Positions 51,708-60,787 of a stretch of DNA of 64,000 nucleotides are shown here, one piece after another. The notes under the pieces are model-generated. The model had not been told where the DNA came from and searched no databases. It worked only from the letters and a program-made list of their open reading frames with translations. The translations under genes and the position numbers were made by a program. The DNA comes from Cryobacterium sp. SO2 (lineage in GTDB: Bacteria; Actinomycetota; Actinomycetes; Actinomycetales; Microbacteriaceae), in the NCBI RefSeq assembly GCF_026151165.2, contig NZ_CP117849.1, positions 1,116,001-1,180,000 on the forward strand, read 5' to 3'. Position 1 is the first letter of the stretch. The number at the start of each line of letters is the position of its first letter.

Positions 51708-51775
51708 CAACTGTTGCCCGTGCGGACAATTGTGGCCGGTGTGCCGGGCGCAATTGTCCGGAGCGGGAACAGTTG
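51708..51775. repeat. Large imperfect inverted repeat between the lipoprotein and LysR genes
   Basis: 25-nt arms (51708-51732 and 51751-51775; arms begin CAACTGTT and end AACAGTTG) pair at about 18 positions with an 18-nt loop. The core CGGACAATTG / CAATTGTCCG is perfect. It lies downstream of the LysR gene and upstream of the lipoprotein, and may be a terminator or a mobile extragenic palindrome. Confidence 0.5.
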
Positions 51776-51791
51776 CGGGGCGGCGGGGCGG

Positions 51792-52670
51792 CTACTCGCC
51801 GGAGAGGGCCAGGTGCACGAAGGCGCGCACGGCCGCGGAGGCGCGGCGCTTGCGCGAGGCGGCCAGGTACACGGTGAAGTCGGGCACATCGGCCACGGGG
51901 ATACGGCGCACGTTGAGGGCGTCGTGCGCGGCGAACTCGGGCAGCAGGGCCACGCCCAGGCCGTTGGTCACGTACTCGGCGGCCGTGCCGATGTCGGAGA
52001 CCTCGATCATCACCCGGCGTTCCACACCGGCGGCCGCGAAGGCGTCGTCCACGATCTGCCGGCTGGCGTAGCCCGGCGGCAGGTCGATGAACTCCTCGGC
52101 GGCGAGGTCGGCCAGGTCCACGCCGGCGGACGCGGCGAGCGGATGCGCGGACGGCACCACGAGCACCATCGGGGAGGACGCTATCGGAACCGCAGACAGC
52201 GTCGCGGGCACCGCTCCGCTGAGCGCCAGGAAGGCCAGGTCGAGTTCACCGCTGGCCAGCTCTTCCACCAGGTCGGCCGACCCGCGCCGCGCGGCGCGGA
52301 GCCGCACGCCGACGCCGGGGTGGCCGCTGCGGTAGAGGCCGAGCAGGCGCGGCACGTTCACGAGCGTGACCGAGGTCATCAGCCCGATCACGATGGAGCC
52401 CGTGATGGCGTGGGTGGACTGCTGCGCCACGTCCCGCACCTCGTTCACTGCGTCGAGGGCCTCCCGCACCTTGGGCAGCAGCAGCTCCCCGGTGGAGGTG
52501 AGCCGGATCTGCCGTCGGCTGCGGTCGAACAGCTCCACGCCGAGTTCGCTCTCGAGCGCGCGCACCCCGGCGGACACGGCGGACTGCGCGATGGTGAGCC
52601 GTTCGGCCGCCCGGGTGAAATTGAGCTCCCCTGCCACGGCACTGAAGAATTCGAGCTGTCTGAGGTCCAT
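51792..52670 (-). CDS. LysR family transcriptional regulator
   Basis: 292 residues from ATG 52670. N-terminal HTH: MDLRQLEFFSAVAGELNFTRAAERLTIAQSAVSAGVRALESELGVELFDR (key: FTRAAERLTIAQSAVSAGVRALE). C-terminal periplasmic-binding-like ligand domain with ELDLAFLAL and IGTAAEYVTNGLGVALLPEFAA. Divergent from alsS; a T-N11-A site lies in the shared spacer. It is the likely activator or repressor of the acetoin operon, in analogy to AlsR, and probably responds to a small carboxylate. Confidence 0.92.
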   Translation of the reverse strand: MDLRQLEFFSAVAGELNFTRAAERLTIAQSAVSAGVRALESELGVELFDRSRRQIRLTSTGELLLPKVREALDAVNEVRDVAQQSTHAITGSIVIGLMTSVTLVNVPRLLGLYRSGHPGVGVRLRAARRGSADLVEELASGELDLAFLALSGAVPATLSAVPIASSPMVLVVPSAHPLAASAGVDLADLAAEEFIDLPPGYASRQIVDDAFAAAGVERRVMIEVSDIGTAAEYVTNGLGVALLPEFAAHDALNVRRIPVADVPDFTVYLAASRKRRASAAVRAFVHLALSGE

Positions 52671-52690
52671 ACTCCCAGTGTCCCACTCAC

Positions 52691-52709
52691 TCATCTGATC
52701 CGGAGATGA
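52691..52709. promoter_or_regulatory. LysR-type T-N11-A binding site
   Basis: TCATCT (52691-52696) and AGATGA (52704-52709) are perfect mirror arms, giving T-N11-A with dyad symmetry. It lies 21 nt upstream of the lysR start and 104 nt upstream of alsS. Confidence 0.6.
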
Positions 52710-52812
52710 TTGGCATCCGGTATCGGCGTTGTTCGTTATCGGTGGAGCGGGCAGGCTAGAGGAAGACACCGGTTCATCACCCGGCGCTGACACGCACTCC
52801 TGGAGGTACGGC

Positions 52813-54537
52813 ATGGCTCAGAATTCATCGGTCCTGGATGAGAAAGTCGGCGCATTCGGCCCCGGCGCCCTGGGCTCGCCCCGACGCTCGGCCGACCGGG
52901 TCGTCGAGTGCCTCACGGCCTACGGCGTGAAGTGGATCTTCGGCGTGCCCGGCGCGAAGATCGACCCCGTCTACGACGCCCTCCTCGACGGCGGCCCGCA
53001 GATGATCGTGGTGCGCCACGAACAAAACGCCGCCTTCATGGCCGCCGCCGTCGGCCGCCTCACCGGTGAGCCCGGTGTGGTGCTGGTCACGAGCGGACCC
53101 GGCACCGCCAACCTCGCCACCGGCCTGCTCACCGCCACGACCGAGGGCGACCCGCTGGTCGCCATCTGCGGTGCGGTCTCGCGCGGCGACCGGCTCAAGC
53201 GCACCCACCAGGCCATGGATGCGGTGGGCATGCTCTCCGCCGTCACCAAATCCGCCGGCGAGGTGAGCATGGCCGACAACGTGCCGGAGGCCATCGCCAA
53301 CGCCTTCCGCCAGGCCGTGCAGGAGCCCAAGGGCGCCGCGGCCGTCGTGCTGCCCTACGACGTGCTCACCGACTCCACCACTGTGTCGATGACAACCCCG
53401 CACTGGGTGCCGCAGCTGGGCGCCGCGCCGGCCGCCAGCATCACCGAGGCCGCCGACCTCCTCAGGAACGCCCAGTTCCCGGTGATCCTCGCCGGAGCGC
53501 GTTCCGGCTCCGATCGGGCCGTGGCCGCGCTGCACCGGCTGCTCGGCGCCGCCAAACTTCCCGTCGTCGAGACCTTCCAGGCCGCCGGCGTGCTCTCGCA
53601 CGAACTCGAGGAGCACTACCTCGGCCGGGTCGGCCTGTTCCGCAACCAGCCCGGCGACGTGCTGCTGCACAAGGCCGACCTGATCCTGGCCATCGGCTAC
53701 GACTTCGTCGAATATGAGCCGGCCAAATGGAACAGGGACCACCTGCGCCGCATCATCCACCTCGACGAACTCTCTGCAGACCTCGACGATTACTACCGCC
53801 CCACCATCGAACTGCGCGGCGATGTGGCCGAGACAATGGATGCGCTCGCGCTCGAGATCGACGGCCTCACCCTGTCGCCGTCGGCATCCGCGGTGGTCGC
53901 CACCGAGCGCGCCCGCCTGGCCGATGCCGACAATCCCGTGCCCGATCACGACGAGCTCGAGGGAGTGCACCCCGCCGAGCTGACCCTGGCGATGCGGGCC
54001 CTGCTGCCCGACGACACCACCGTGCTCTGCGACGTCGGTTCGCACTACATCTACATGGCCAGGCATTTCCGCACCTACCACCCGCGCACCCTGCTGTTCT
54101 CCAACGGCCAGCAGACGCTCGGCGTCGCCCTGCCCTGGGCGATCGCCGCCACGCTCGTGCGGCCCGGCACCCCGGTGGTCTCGGTGTCCGGCGACGGCGG
54201 GTTCCTCTACTCCGCCATGGAGTTGGAGACCGCCGTGCGGCTGGGCTCGACATTCACCCACATCATCTTCAACGACGGCACTTACGACATGGTCGCCTTC
54301 CAGCAGCAGGGCAAGTACGGCCGCACCTCCGGTGTGCAGCTCGGCGACTACGACGCTGTGCAGTACGCCGAATCGTTCGGCGCACACGGCTACCGCGTCA
54401 CCCACCTCGACGACTTCGCCGCGGTGCTGCAACAGGCCATGGGCGAAGAGGGCCCGAGCATCATCGACGTGCGCGTCGACTACCGCAACAACAGGGATGA
54501 GCTCATGGCTGATCTGGAAAGCGACGTACTGCTATGA
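52813..54537 (+). CDS. alsS: Acetolactate synthase, catabolic type
   Basis: 574 residues from ATG 52813 (ribosome binding site GGAGG, seven bases upstream). ThDP enzyme joining two pyruvates into 2-acetolactate. The PYR domain has Glu70 in RHEQNAAFMAA; the PP domain has the ThDP/Mg motif SGDGGFLYSAMELETAVRLGSTFTHIIFND (key: GDGGF...N). The FAD-binding features of the anabolic IlvB are less obvious. It is coupled to alsD by an ATGA overlap and lies beside a LysR gene, the AlsSD arrangement, so its role is acetoin rather than branched-chain amino-acid formation. Confidence 0.94.
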   Translation: MAQNSSVLDEKVGAFGPGALGSPRRSADRVVECLTAYGVKWIFGVPGAKIDPVYDALLDGGPQMIVVRHEQNAAFMAAAVGRLTGEPGVVLVTSGPGTANLATGLLTATTEGDPLVAICGAVSRGDRLKRTHQAMDAVGMLSAVTKSAGEVSMADNVPEAIANAFRQAVQEPKGAAAVVLPYDVLTDSTTVSMTTPHWVPQLGAAPAASITEAADLLRNAQFPVILAGARSGSDRAVAALHRLLGAAKLPVVETFQAAGVLSHELEEHYLGRVGLFRNQPGDVLLHKADLILAIGYDFVEYEPAKWNRDHLRRIIHLDELSADLDDYYRPTIELRGDVAETMDALALEIDGLTLSPSASAVVATERARLADADNPVPDHDELEGVHPAELTLAMRALLPDDTTVLCDVGSHYIYMARHFRTYHPRTLLFSNGQQTLGVALPWAIAATLVRPGTPVVSVSGDGGFLYSAMELETAVRLGSTFTHIIFNDGTYDMVAFQQQGKYGRTSGVQLGDYDAVQYAESFGAHGYRVTHLDDFAAVLQQAMGEEGPSIIDVRVDYRNNRDELMADLESDVLL

Positions 54538-55265
54538 GCAACATCACGGTGTCCCGGCACGAGATCTTCCAGACCAGCCTGATGAGCGCCCTGCTCGACG
54601 GTGTCTACGAGGGCGAGATGACCGTGCGCGATCTGCTCGGCCACGGCAGCTTCGGCATCGGCACCTTCAACGGGCTCGACGGCGAGATGCTCATCGTCGA
54701 CGGCACCTGTTATCAGTTGCGCGCCGACGGCGGAGTGAACAAGGCCGACCTCGGTGCTTACACGCCGTACGCGGTGGTGACGAATTTCGTACCGCACATC
54801 GAGAGCGAGCTGCCCGCCAACGTGCTCCGCACCGAGGCGAGCGAGTTCATCGACCACATGACGGCATCCGAGAACTACATGTACGCGCTGCGTATCGACG
54901 GTGACTTCGAGTGGATTCGGATGCGCACCGTGGTCAAGCAGCAGAAGCCCTACCGGCCCATGGTGGAGGCCACAGACGAAGACGCCATCGTCGAACTGCA
55001 CAACGTGACCGGCTCGGTCGTCGGGTTCCGCACCCCGCTCTACGAGCAGGGTATCGGCGTGCCCGGCTGCCACGCGCACTTCATCACCGACGACCGCACC
55101 GGCGGCGGCCATGTGCTGGACTTCAAGCTGAAGAGCGGCAGCGCGGCCCTGTGCCTGGGTACCGACCTGCGCCTGCAGCTGCCGCTGACGGATGCGTTCC
55201 GCGACGCCAACCTGTCACCGGAAGACCTCGCGCGCCAGCTGGCCAAGACCGAGCAGCACGCCTGA
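54534..55265 (+). CDS. alsD: Alpha-acetolactate decarboxylase
   Basis: 243 residues from ATG 54534 in an ATGA overlap with alsS. It converts 2-acetolactate to acetoin, a route that limits acidification and supplies NAD+ when 2,3-butanediol is formed. The zinc ligands are His180, His182 and His193 in GCHAHFITDDRTGGGHVLDF, and the family start IFQTSLMSALLDGVYEGEMTV is intact. No butanediol dehydrogenase is visible here. Confidence 0.95.
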   Translation: MSNITVSRHEIFQTSLMSALLDGVYEGEMTVRDLLGHGSFGIGTFNGLDGEMLIVDGTCYQLRADGGVNKADLGAYTPYAVVTNFVPHIESELPANVLRTEASEFIDHMTASENYMYALRIDGDFEWIRMRTVVKQQKPYRPMVEATDEDAIVELHNVTGSVVGFRTPLYEQGIGVPGCHAHFITDDRTGGGHVLDFKLKSGSAALCLGTDLRLQLPLTDAFRDANLSPEDLARQLAKTEQHA

Positions 55266-55424
55266 CCGTTCGAGGCGCGGGCCCGTAACAGACCCGTGCC
55301 ACGGCTGCGAGTCATATGGCCGGTCCAAGCGATAACGTCGGGAGGGGAGGGTCCAGCCGGGGCGACGGGTGTTGTCCTCCTGGCGGTCCACCGAGGTGAC
55401 CGCTGACCCGCCGACAGGAGACTG

Positions 55425-56465
55425 ATGACGCGCACGACAACATGGGACGACTTCCGGGCGAGGATCGTGACTCAAGCGCGTGAGAACCGCATCGCATTCG
55501 CGATGGCAGTCTGGCTGGCCCTGGTTCTTGTTCCGACCTGTGTCGGCCTGGTGATGATGCTCTTCATCGGGCTTCCGCACTGGTTGGGCCTGTCCATGGC
55601 CGTTGTCGCGGGCCTTGCCGCGCCGCCAAGTCTGTACTTCAGATTGCGGGGCCGGTCGAACATCGGGATCAAGCTCCGACCGTATCGTCCGGAACCGGTC
55701 GGCAGGCTCACAAGCGCGGACGGTAATGTTCAGGCGTCGTCCTGGCGGTGGCCGATTCTCACCTGGACCGTCGTCTCCGCCGGGGCTTTCACCACGGCGA
55801 CTCTCTTCTGGCTTCTCGACCCACCTCATCCGCTCCTGTGGGGGGCGGCACTCGTGATGGTTGGCGTTGCCGGAGCATTCCTTGTGGGCCTCACTCTGAT
55901 GCGCCCCTTCGCTGTGCGGGCTTTGGCCCGGCTGCAGGCTGGACTGGAGCTGGACTATCCCGGTGCCACGTTCGTGATCTTCAAGTCGGCTCAGGTGTCA
56001 TCGCAGATCGCCACCGCCGACTCTGAATCTCGGTTGACCTGGTGGAATGACAACACCACGCGAGCGGTAGTCACTTTCTCCACCGACGGACTTCGGGTCT
56101 GGGATCAGATCTGGGGTGAACGGAGGAATGTGGCGATGATTCCCTGGTCCCGATTCGACGCACTGGGCACGGCAGCGGCTCGGGTGCGGTGGCGCTATGT
56201 GCGGGGGATCGACCTGAGCGTCGTCTGCCAGCCGGGCGAGCAGCACATCGGTGTTCTGCTCCCGCCCGTGGAACCCAACTCGTACGGTCGCCCCATGTCG
56301 GACGAAGGCCTTCGCGCACTGTCCGCTCAGCTGACCGCCTGCCTCGGCAACCGCACTGCTGTGGGCGCCCCCGTGCCCACGGCAATCGGGCTACCGTTGA
56401 GACATGGCCACGGAGACCCCCAGCACAACCGGCGACGGACCGGTGAGCGCACCGGCAGAGCCTGA
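55425..56465 (+). CDS. Hypothetical membrane protein, four helices and a soluble C-terminal part
   Basis: 346 residues. Residues 25-75 and 112-165 hold two pairs of transmembrane helices; the rest (res 175-300) is soluble beta-rich sequence with a GLRVWDQIWGERRNVAMIPWSRFDAL block that looks like a PH/YcxB-type domain (YcxB-like proteins have this layout), a tentative resemblance. Good ribosome binding site (CAGGAG, five bases before the ATG). The C-terminal 70 residues overlap DUF1801 by 62 nt in another frame, so the very end (RHGHGDPQHNRRRTGERTGRA) may be non-conserved. Confidence 0.65.
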   Translation: MTRTTTWDDFRARIVTQARENRIAFAMAVWLALVLVPTCVGLVMMLFIGLPHWLGLSMAVVAGLAAPPSLYFRLRGRSNIGIKLRPYRPEPVGRLTSADGNVQASSWRWPILTWTVVSAGAFTTATLFWLLDPPHPLLWGAALVMVGVAGAFLVGLTLMRPFAVRALARLQAGLELDYPGATFVIFKSAQVSSQIATADSESRLTWWNDNTTRAVVTFSTDGLRVWDQIWGERRNVAMIPWSRFDALGTAAARVRWRYVRGIDLSVVCQPGEQHIGVLLPPVEPNSYGRPMSDEGLRALSAQLTACLGNRTAVGAPVPTAIGLPLRHGHGDPQHNRRRTGERTGRA

Positions 56466-56907
56466 TTCCGCCGTGCAGGATCTTGTCGCCGGCATCGATG
56501 GTGCCACCCGCCGGCGCGACGCGAACACCCTGCTCGAGCTGTTCGGCCGCATCACCGGCCAGCCGCCGCGCCTCTGGTACAGCTCGATCATCGGCTTCGG
56601 CAGCTACCACTACCGCTACGCCAGCGGGCGGGAAGGCGACGCCTGCGCGGCCGGGTTCTCGCCGCGGAAGGCGTCGACCTCGATCTATCTTGCCGACGGG
56701 GTCGGCGCCCATAGCGATGCCCTCGGGCGGCTCGGCCCGCACAAGACGGGCGTCGGCTGCCTGTACCTCACCGACCTGGCCAAGGTGGACCTCGCCGTGC
56801 TCGAGGAGATCCTCGCGGAGTCCTACCGGGCGGTGACCGCGGGCGTCTATACGCACCGCGCCGCCGACTCCGCGGCCGGCCGGCCCAGCCCCACGCCGCA
56901 GCCCTAG
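56404..56907 (+). CDS. DUF1801 family protein
   Basis: 167 residues. The DUF1801 core is intact: RRRDANTLLELFGRITGQPPRLWYSSIIGFGSYHYRYASGREGD (key: ANTLLELF, G-x2-PxxWYSSIIGFGxYHYRYxSGREG) and LGPHKTGVGCLYLTDLAKVDLAVLEEILAESY (key: GPHKTGxGCLYL). Relatives are small cytosolic proteins of unknown function, often called YdhG-like. The ATG at 56404 overlaps the upstream membrane protein gene by 62 nt. A short Pro-rich tail closes the protein. Confidence 0.9.
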   Translation: MATETPSTTGDGPVSAPAEPDSAVQDLVAGIDGATRRRDANTLLELFGRITGQPPRLWYSSIIGFGSYHYRYASGREGDACAAGFSPRKASTSIYLADGVGAHSDALGRLGPHKTGVGCLYLTDLAKVDLAVLEEILAESYRAVTAGVYTHRAADSAAGRPSPTPQP

Positions 56908-56958
56908 CCACGGCGCCAGCCTCAGCCGGCCCCGGTCCGCTCCGGCACCGGGCAGACG

Positions 56959-57029
56959 ACGCGATGGCGGGAATCGAACCCGCGTACACAGCTTTGCAGG
57001 CTGCTCCCTGGCCTCTCGGGCACACCGCG
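56959..57029 (-). tRNA. tRNA-Cys(GCA)
   Basis: 71-nt tRNA on the minus strand. Acceptor CGCGGTG pairs with CATCGCG (one G-U), discriminator U as expected for Cys. Anticodon loop CTGCAAA places GCA at 34-36; T arm GCGGG-TTCGATT-CCCGC. CCA is not encoded. It lies between DUF1801 and the ABC importer. Confidence 0.93.
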
Positions 57030-57298
57030 ATGGGTAACTCACGCCGCCGGTGCGGCGGCGCTGAGCACAAGTCTGACCTCACCGCGCACGCTCCGGAAGT
57101 CATGTGACGAAGGAAGACTGACGCCGGCCGGCGACCGTCCCCGAGGGACATAGAGCCTGCCAGCGGCGTTTGTTGCGCTTCCTAACACTTCGCGACGCCC
57201 CGTGACCGGCGGCGGGCGAGCGCAGGCACCCCGTGCCTATATTCGGAGCCACCCCTTGCCCGTCGCAGCAGCACAACCTCACCGAGGAGTTCAGTTTC

Positions 57299-58939
57299 AT
57301 GTCTCGAAAGACCACCACAGCCACGGCCCTCATCGCCCTGGGCGTCGTGTCCGCCCTCAGCCTGACGGCGTGCGCCTCCGGCACCGCGGGAACGGCATCC
57401 TCGGCCACCAAGGTCGACGGTGGCACCATCGTCTACGGCCACCAGCAGGAACCGGCGTGCGTCTTCGGCGGCTGGATCGAGCAGGCCTATCTCTCCTCCC
57501 AGGTGCTCGACGGGCTCGTCTCGCTCGACGAGAACCACGAGGTCGTGCCCTGGCTCGCCGAATCCTGGAACGTGTCCGACGACCAGCTCACCTGGACCTT
57601 CACACTCAAGGACGGCGTCACCTTCACCGACGGCTCGGCGCTCACTGCCGGCGTCGTGGCCTACAACTTCGACTACTGGCTCGCCGGCGGCAACAGCACC
57701 GCCAGCGTCTGGTTGGCCGGGTACTACGCCTCGGCGGTCGCGGTCGACGACCTCACCCTCACGGTCAACCTGTCCAAGCCCTACCCCCGGCTCGCGGACA
57801 ACCTCACGCAGGGGTATTTCGGCATCCAGTCGCAGGAGGCGCTGGAGACCCGCACCGACGAAGAGAACTGCGAGGCACCCATCGGCTCCGGCGCCTTCGT
57901 CGTGGACACCTGGAACCGGGGCGAGGACATCCTGCTGACCCGCAACGAGGACTACACCTCGCCGCCCGCCAACGCCAAGCACACCGGCGCCGCCTACGTG
58001 GACAGCATCGACTGGAAGTTCGTGGCCGACCCCACTACCAGGGCCGCGTCGCTGAGCGCCGGCGAAACCGACGTCATCTACGACGTACCGGCCGTGCAGT
58101 GGAAGAGCCTCGAGGCCGAGGGCTTCGACCTGCAGAAGTACGTCACCCCCGGCCGGCCGCAACAGCTGACCTTCAACACGTCCACCGGCCCGTTCGTGGA
58201 CGAGGATGTGCGCAAGGCCTTCGCCTACAGCGTCGACCGCAAGTCGCTCGTCGAGACCATCGGCCAGGGTGTCATCCCCTACGAGGGCAACGGCGGCGTC
58301 AGCCAGGCCACCCCCGGATACAGCCAGGCGGCAGCCGATCTGTACAGCCTGGACACCGACGAGGCAGACAGCCTGCTCGACGCCGCGGGCTGGACCGGCC
58401 GCGACGCCGACGGCTACCGCACCAAGGACGGCGAGACTCTCGACGTGGTGCTGCCGTACGGGGCCGGAACCATCATCAACGCCGACGGCGCCTCCATCCT
58501 GCAGGGACTGCAGGAGCAGGCCAAGGCCACCGGGTTCAAGGTGGAGCTGATCCCGGTGCCGCAGAGCGCCCTGTTCGCGGGGGAGTACTCCCAGCCGGAT
58601 GAGAAGGACATCAGCGTGGGCTACTGGACCGCGGTGACAGCCGGGATCCTCGCCATCAACTGGAACCAGAGCACGGCGGAGGCGCCGAACTACAACAACG
58701 CGTCGTTCACCAACTACCCGGACCTCGAAGCCATCATCCTCGAGGCGAACTCCACGGTCGACGTGGATGCCCAGAACGCCCTGTACGAAAAGGCCCAGGA
58801 GTACATCGCCGACCACGCGCTCGCCATCGGGGTCTACGACCGCCTCAGCACCCTGGCCGTGTCGCCGTCCCTCAAGGACGTCTGGCAGGAGAACGCGCAA
58901 GGGGGGCCGGTCTTCTATGACGCGTACTTCGTCGAGTAA
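57299..58939 (+). CDS. Oligopeptide/nickel-type ABC importer, substrate-binding lipoprotein
   Basis: 546 residues from ATG 57299 (ribosome binding site GAGGAG, nine bases upstream). Lipobox LTACASG at res about 22-25. SBP_bac_5 domain: LSSQVLDGLVSLDENHEVVPWLAESWNVSDDQLTWTFTLKDGVTFTDGSALTA (key: LDGLV, WLAESW, WTFTLKDGVTFTDG). It binds the substrate outside and delivers it to the two permeases. The remaining operon ends in a flavin monooxygenase, so the cargo is probably a compound that is then oxidised, not a peptide. Confidence 0.93.
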   Translation: MSRKTTTATALIALGVVSALSLTACASGTAGTASSATKVDGGTIVYGHQQEPACVFGGWIEQAYLSSQVLDGLVSLDENHEVVPWLAESWNVSDDQLTWTFTLKDGVTFTDGSALTAGVVAYNFDYWLAGGNSTASVWLAGYYASAVAVDDLTLTVNLSKPYPRLADNLTQGYFGIQSQEALETRTDEENCEAPIGSGAFVVDTWNRGEDILLTRNEDYTSPPANAKHTGAAYVDSIDWKFVADPTTRAASLSAGETDVIYDVPAVQWKSLEAEGFDLQKYVTPGRPQQLTFNTSTGPFVDEDVRKAFAYSVDRKSLVETIGQGVIPYEGNGGVSQATPGYSQAAADLYSLDTDEADSLLDAAGWTGRDADGYRTKDGETLDVVLPYGAGTIINADGASILQGLQEQAKATGFKVELIPVPQSALFAGEYSQPDEKDISVGYWTAVTAGILAINWNQSTAEAPNYNNASFTNYPDLEAIILEANSTVDVDAQNALYEKAQEYIADHALAIGVYDRLSTLAVSPSLKDVWQENAQGGPVFYDAYFVE

Positions 58940-59900
58940 CGACACCCGCGGCCTCGCCGGCCCCCGCCTGCGCCGGGTCGCCGAGAAACTCGGCGGCGCC
59001 GTCGTGGTGCTGTTCGGCGCGGCCACGGCGGCGTTCCTGGCCCAGGCAGCGCTGCCGGGGGACCGGGCCACGGTCATCCTGAACATCCGCGCCGGCCAGG
59101 CCATCGAACGCACACCGGCCGAGCTGGCGCAGATCAACGACCAATACGGCCTGCAGCACCCCCTGCTGGTGCAGTACATCGACTACATCCGGGGCCTGAT
59201 CGTGGGCGACTTGGGTGTGTCGTACCAGCAGTTCAAGCCGGTGTCGGAGGTGATCCTGCAGCAGATCGGCCCGACCATCGCCCTCACCGTGACGGCGATC
59301 GCGCTCGCCTGGCTCATCATGATCGTCTGGGTCACCCTCACGGCGGGCCGCACCGGCCGGTTCGGCGGGGTCGGGTCTGTCGTGGACACCACCTCGGCCG
59401 GACTGCCGCACTACTGGTTGGGCATCATCCTGTTGCTCGTGTTCTCCCTCGGCCTGGGCTGGTTCCCGGTGATCAGCGGTCCGTCGTTGGTCGGGATCGT
59501 GTTGCCGGCGCTGACCCTGGCGATTCCGCTGGCCGGCTTCATGGGCCAGGCCACCCGCACGGAGTTCGAACGCTCCCTAGAGCAGCCGTTCGTGATTTCG
59601 GCGCGGATGCGCGGAATGGGCGACACCGGCGTGCGCCTGCGGCACGTGCTGCGGCACTCGGTGCTCCCGGCGATCACCCTCTCCGGCTGGGCGCTCGGCG
59701 CCACGATCTCCGGCGCCGTGGTCGTGGAGACCGTCTTCTCCCGGCCGGGCATCGGCAAGGTGCTCGTCGGAGCCGTGAACTCCCAGGACATGCCCGTCGT
59801 CACGGGCATCGTCGTCCTCATCGCAGCGTTGTACGTCGTCGCCAACCTCCTGGTTGATGTGGCGTACACCCTCGTCGACCCGAGATTGAAGAGCGCATGA
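58917..59900 (+). CDS. ABC importer permease (DppB-type)
   Basis: 327 residues, about six helices. N-terminal amphipathic VAEKLGGAVVVLFGAATAAFLAQAALPGD, then YIRGLIVGDLGVSYQ and the EAA-like loop RTEFERSLEQPFVISARMRGMGDTGVRLRHVLRHSVLPAI (key: ARMRGMGDTGVRLRHVLRHSVLPAI). ATG 58917 overlaps the SBP gene by 23 bases. It forms half of the translocation pore with the next permease. The GRPGIGKVLVGAV region near the C-terminus is typical of DppB. Confidence 0.93.
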   Translation: MTRTSSSNDTRGLAGPRLRRVAEKLGGAVVVLFGAATAAFLAQAALPGDRATVILNIRAGQAIERTPAELAQINDQYGLQHPLLVQYIDYIRGLIVGDLGVSYQQFKPVSEVILQQIGPTIALTVTAIALAWLIMIVWVTLTAGRTGRFGGVGSVVDTTSAGLPHYWLGIILLLVFSLGLGWFPVISGPSLVGIVLPALTLAIPLAGFMGQATRTEFERSLEQPFVISARMRGMGDTGVRLRHVLRHSVLPAITLSGWALGATISGAVVVETVFSRPGIGKVLVGAVNSQDMPVVTGIVVLIAALYVVANLLVDVAYTLVDPRLKSA

Positions 59901-60787
59901 CCACCCAGCTCACCCCGCCACCGGCCGCCCAGACCCCACCTGCCCAGACCCCGGCCGCGCCAAAACTGCCGGCGACCCGCACCGCGGTGTCACCCGGGCT
60001 CGTCGTCGCGATCGGCGCGATGCTGTTCTTCGTGGCGGCCCTGGTCGTTCCGGGCGCGCTGGCCACCCACGATCCCTACGCGCTCAACCTGGCGGATGCC
60101 CTGCATCCGCCGTCGGCCCAGTACTGGTTCGGCACCGACGAGGCCGGCCGCGACCTCTACAGCCGGGTGGTGTTCGGCACCCGCGAGTCGCTGTTGATCG
60201 GGCTTGGCGCCACGATCGTCAGTCTCACCCTGGCGCTGCTCCTCGGAGCGCTCGCCGCCCTGGGCGGCCGGTTCGTCGCCGGCACCGTCAACCGGGTGAT
60301 CGAGGTGCTCCTCGCGTTCCCGACGCTGCTGTTCGCGCTGCTGCTGGTGGCGATCACCGGTCCGTCGGCCCTGTCCCAGGTGTTCGCCGTCGGGGTCGGC
60401 AGCGCTCCGGGTTACGCGCGCATCATCCGCGGCCAGATCCTCTCGGCCAGGAATTCCGGCTATGTCGAGGCCGCCGTCGCGCTGGGGCACAGCGACGGCC
60501 TCATCCTGCGCCAGCACATCGTGCCCAACGCCGTGCGGCCCCTGGTGGCGATCATCACCCTGTCCATCGGCCAGTCCATCGTCTGGGCGTCGAGCCTGTC
60601 GTTCCTCGGACTCGGCGTGGCGCCGCCGTCGCCGGAATGGGGCGCTCTGCTCGACGCCGGCCGGGTCTACATCACCCAGGCCTGGTGGCTCACCGTCATC
60701 CCCGGCCTCGTGATCGTGGCCCTGGCGCTGGCCGCGACCACCCTCGGTCGGCACATCCAAAACTCACTGGAGAAAGGCGAGAAATGA
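59897..60787 (+). CDS. ABC importer permease (DppC-type)
   Basis: 296 residues, about six helices, with a Pro-rich N-terminal leader (TPPPAAQTPPAQTPAAPKLPAT). The DppC signature includes HPPSAQYWFGTDEAGRDLYSRVVFGTRESLLIG (key: FGTDEAGRDLYSRVVFG) and the EAA loop SARNSGYVEAAVALGHSDGLILRQHIVPNAVRPL (key: EAAVALG). ATG 59897 in an ATGA overlap with the DppB-type gene. It makes the second pore half. C-terminus contacts the fused ATPase gene that follows at an ATGA overlap. Confidence 0.93.
   Translation: MTTQLTPPPAAQTPPAQTPAAPKLPATRTAVSPGLVVAIGAMLFFVAALVVPGALATHDPYALNLADALHPPSAQYWFGTDEAGRDLYSRVVFGTRESLLIGLGATIVSLTLALLLGALAALGGRFVAGTVNRVIEVLLAFPTLLFALLLVAITGPSALSQVFAVGVGSAPGYARIIRGQILSARNSGYVEAAVALGHSDGLILRQHIVPNAVRPLVAIITLSIGQSIVWASSLSFLGLGVAPPSPEWGALLDAGRVYITQAWWLTVIPGLVIVALALAATTLGRHIQNSLEKGEK

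Noticed and set aside
57238..57243. TATATT as -10 element of the importer operon
   Set aside because: No matching -35 element at a sensible distance; too weak to list as a promoter.
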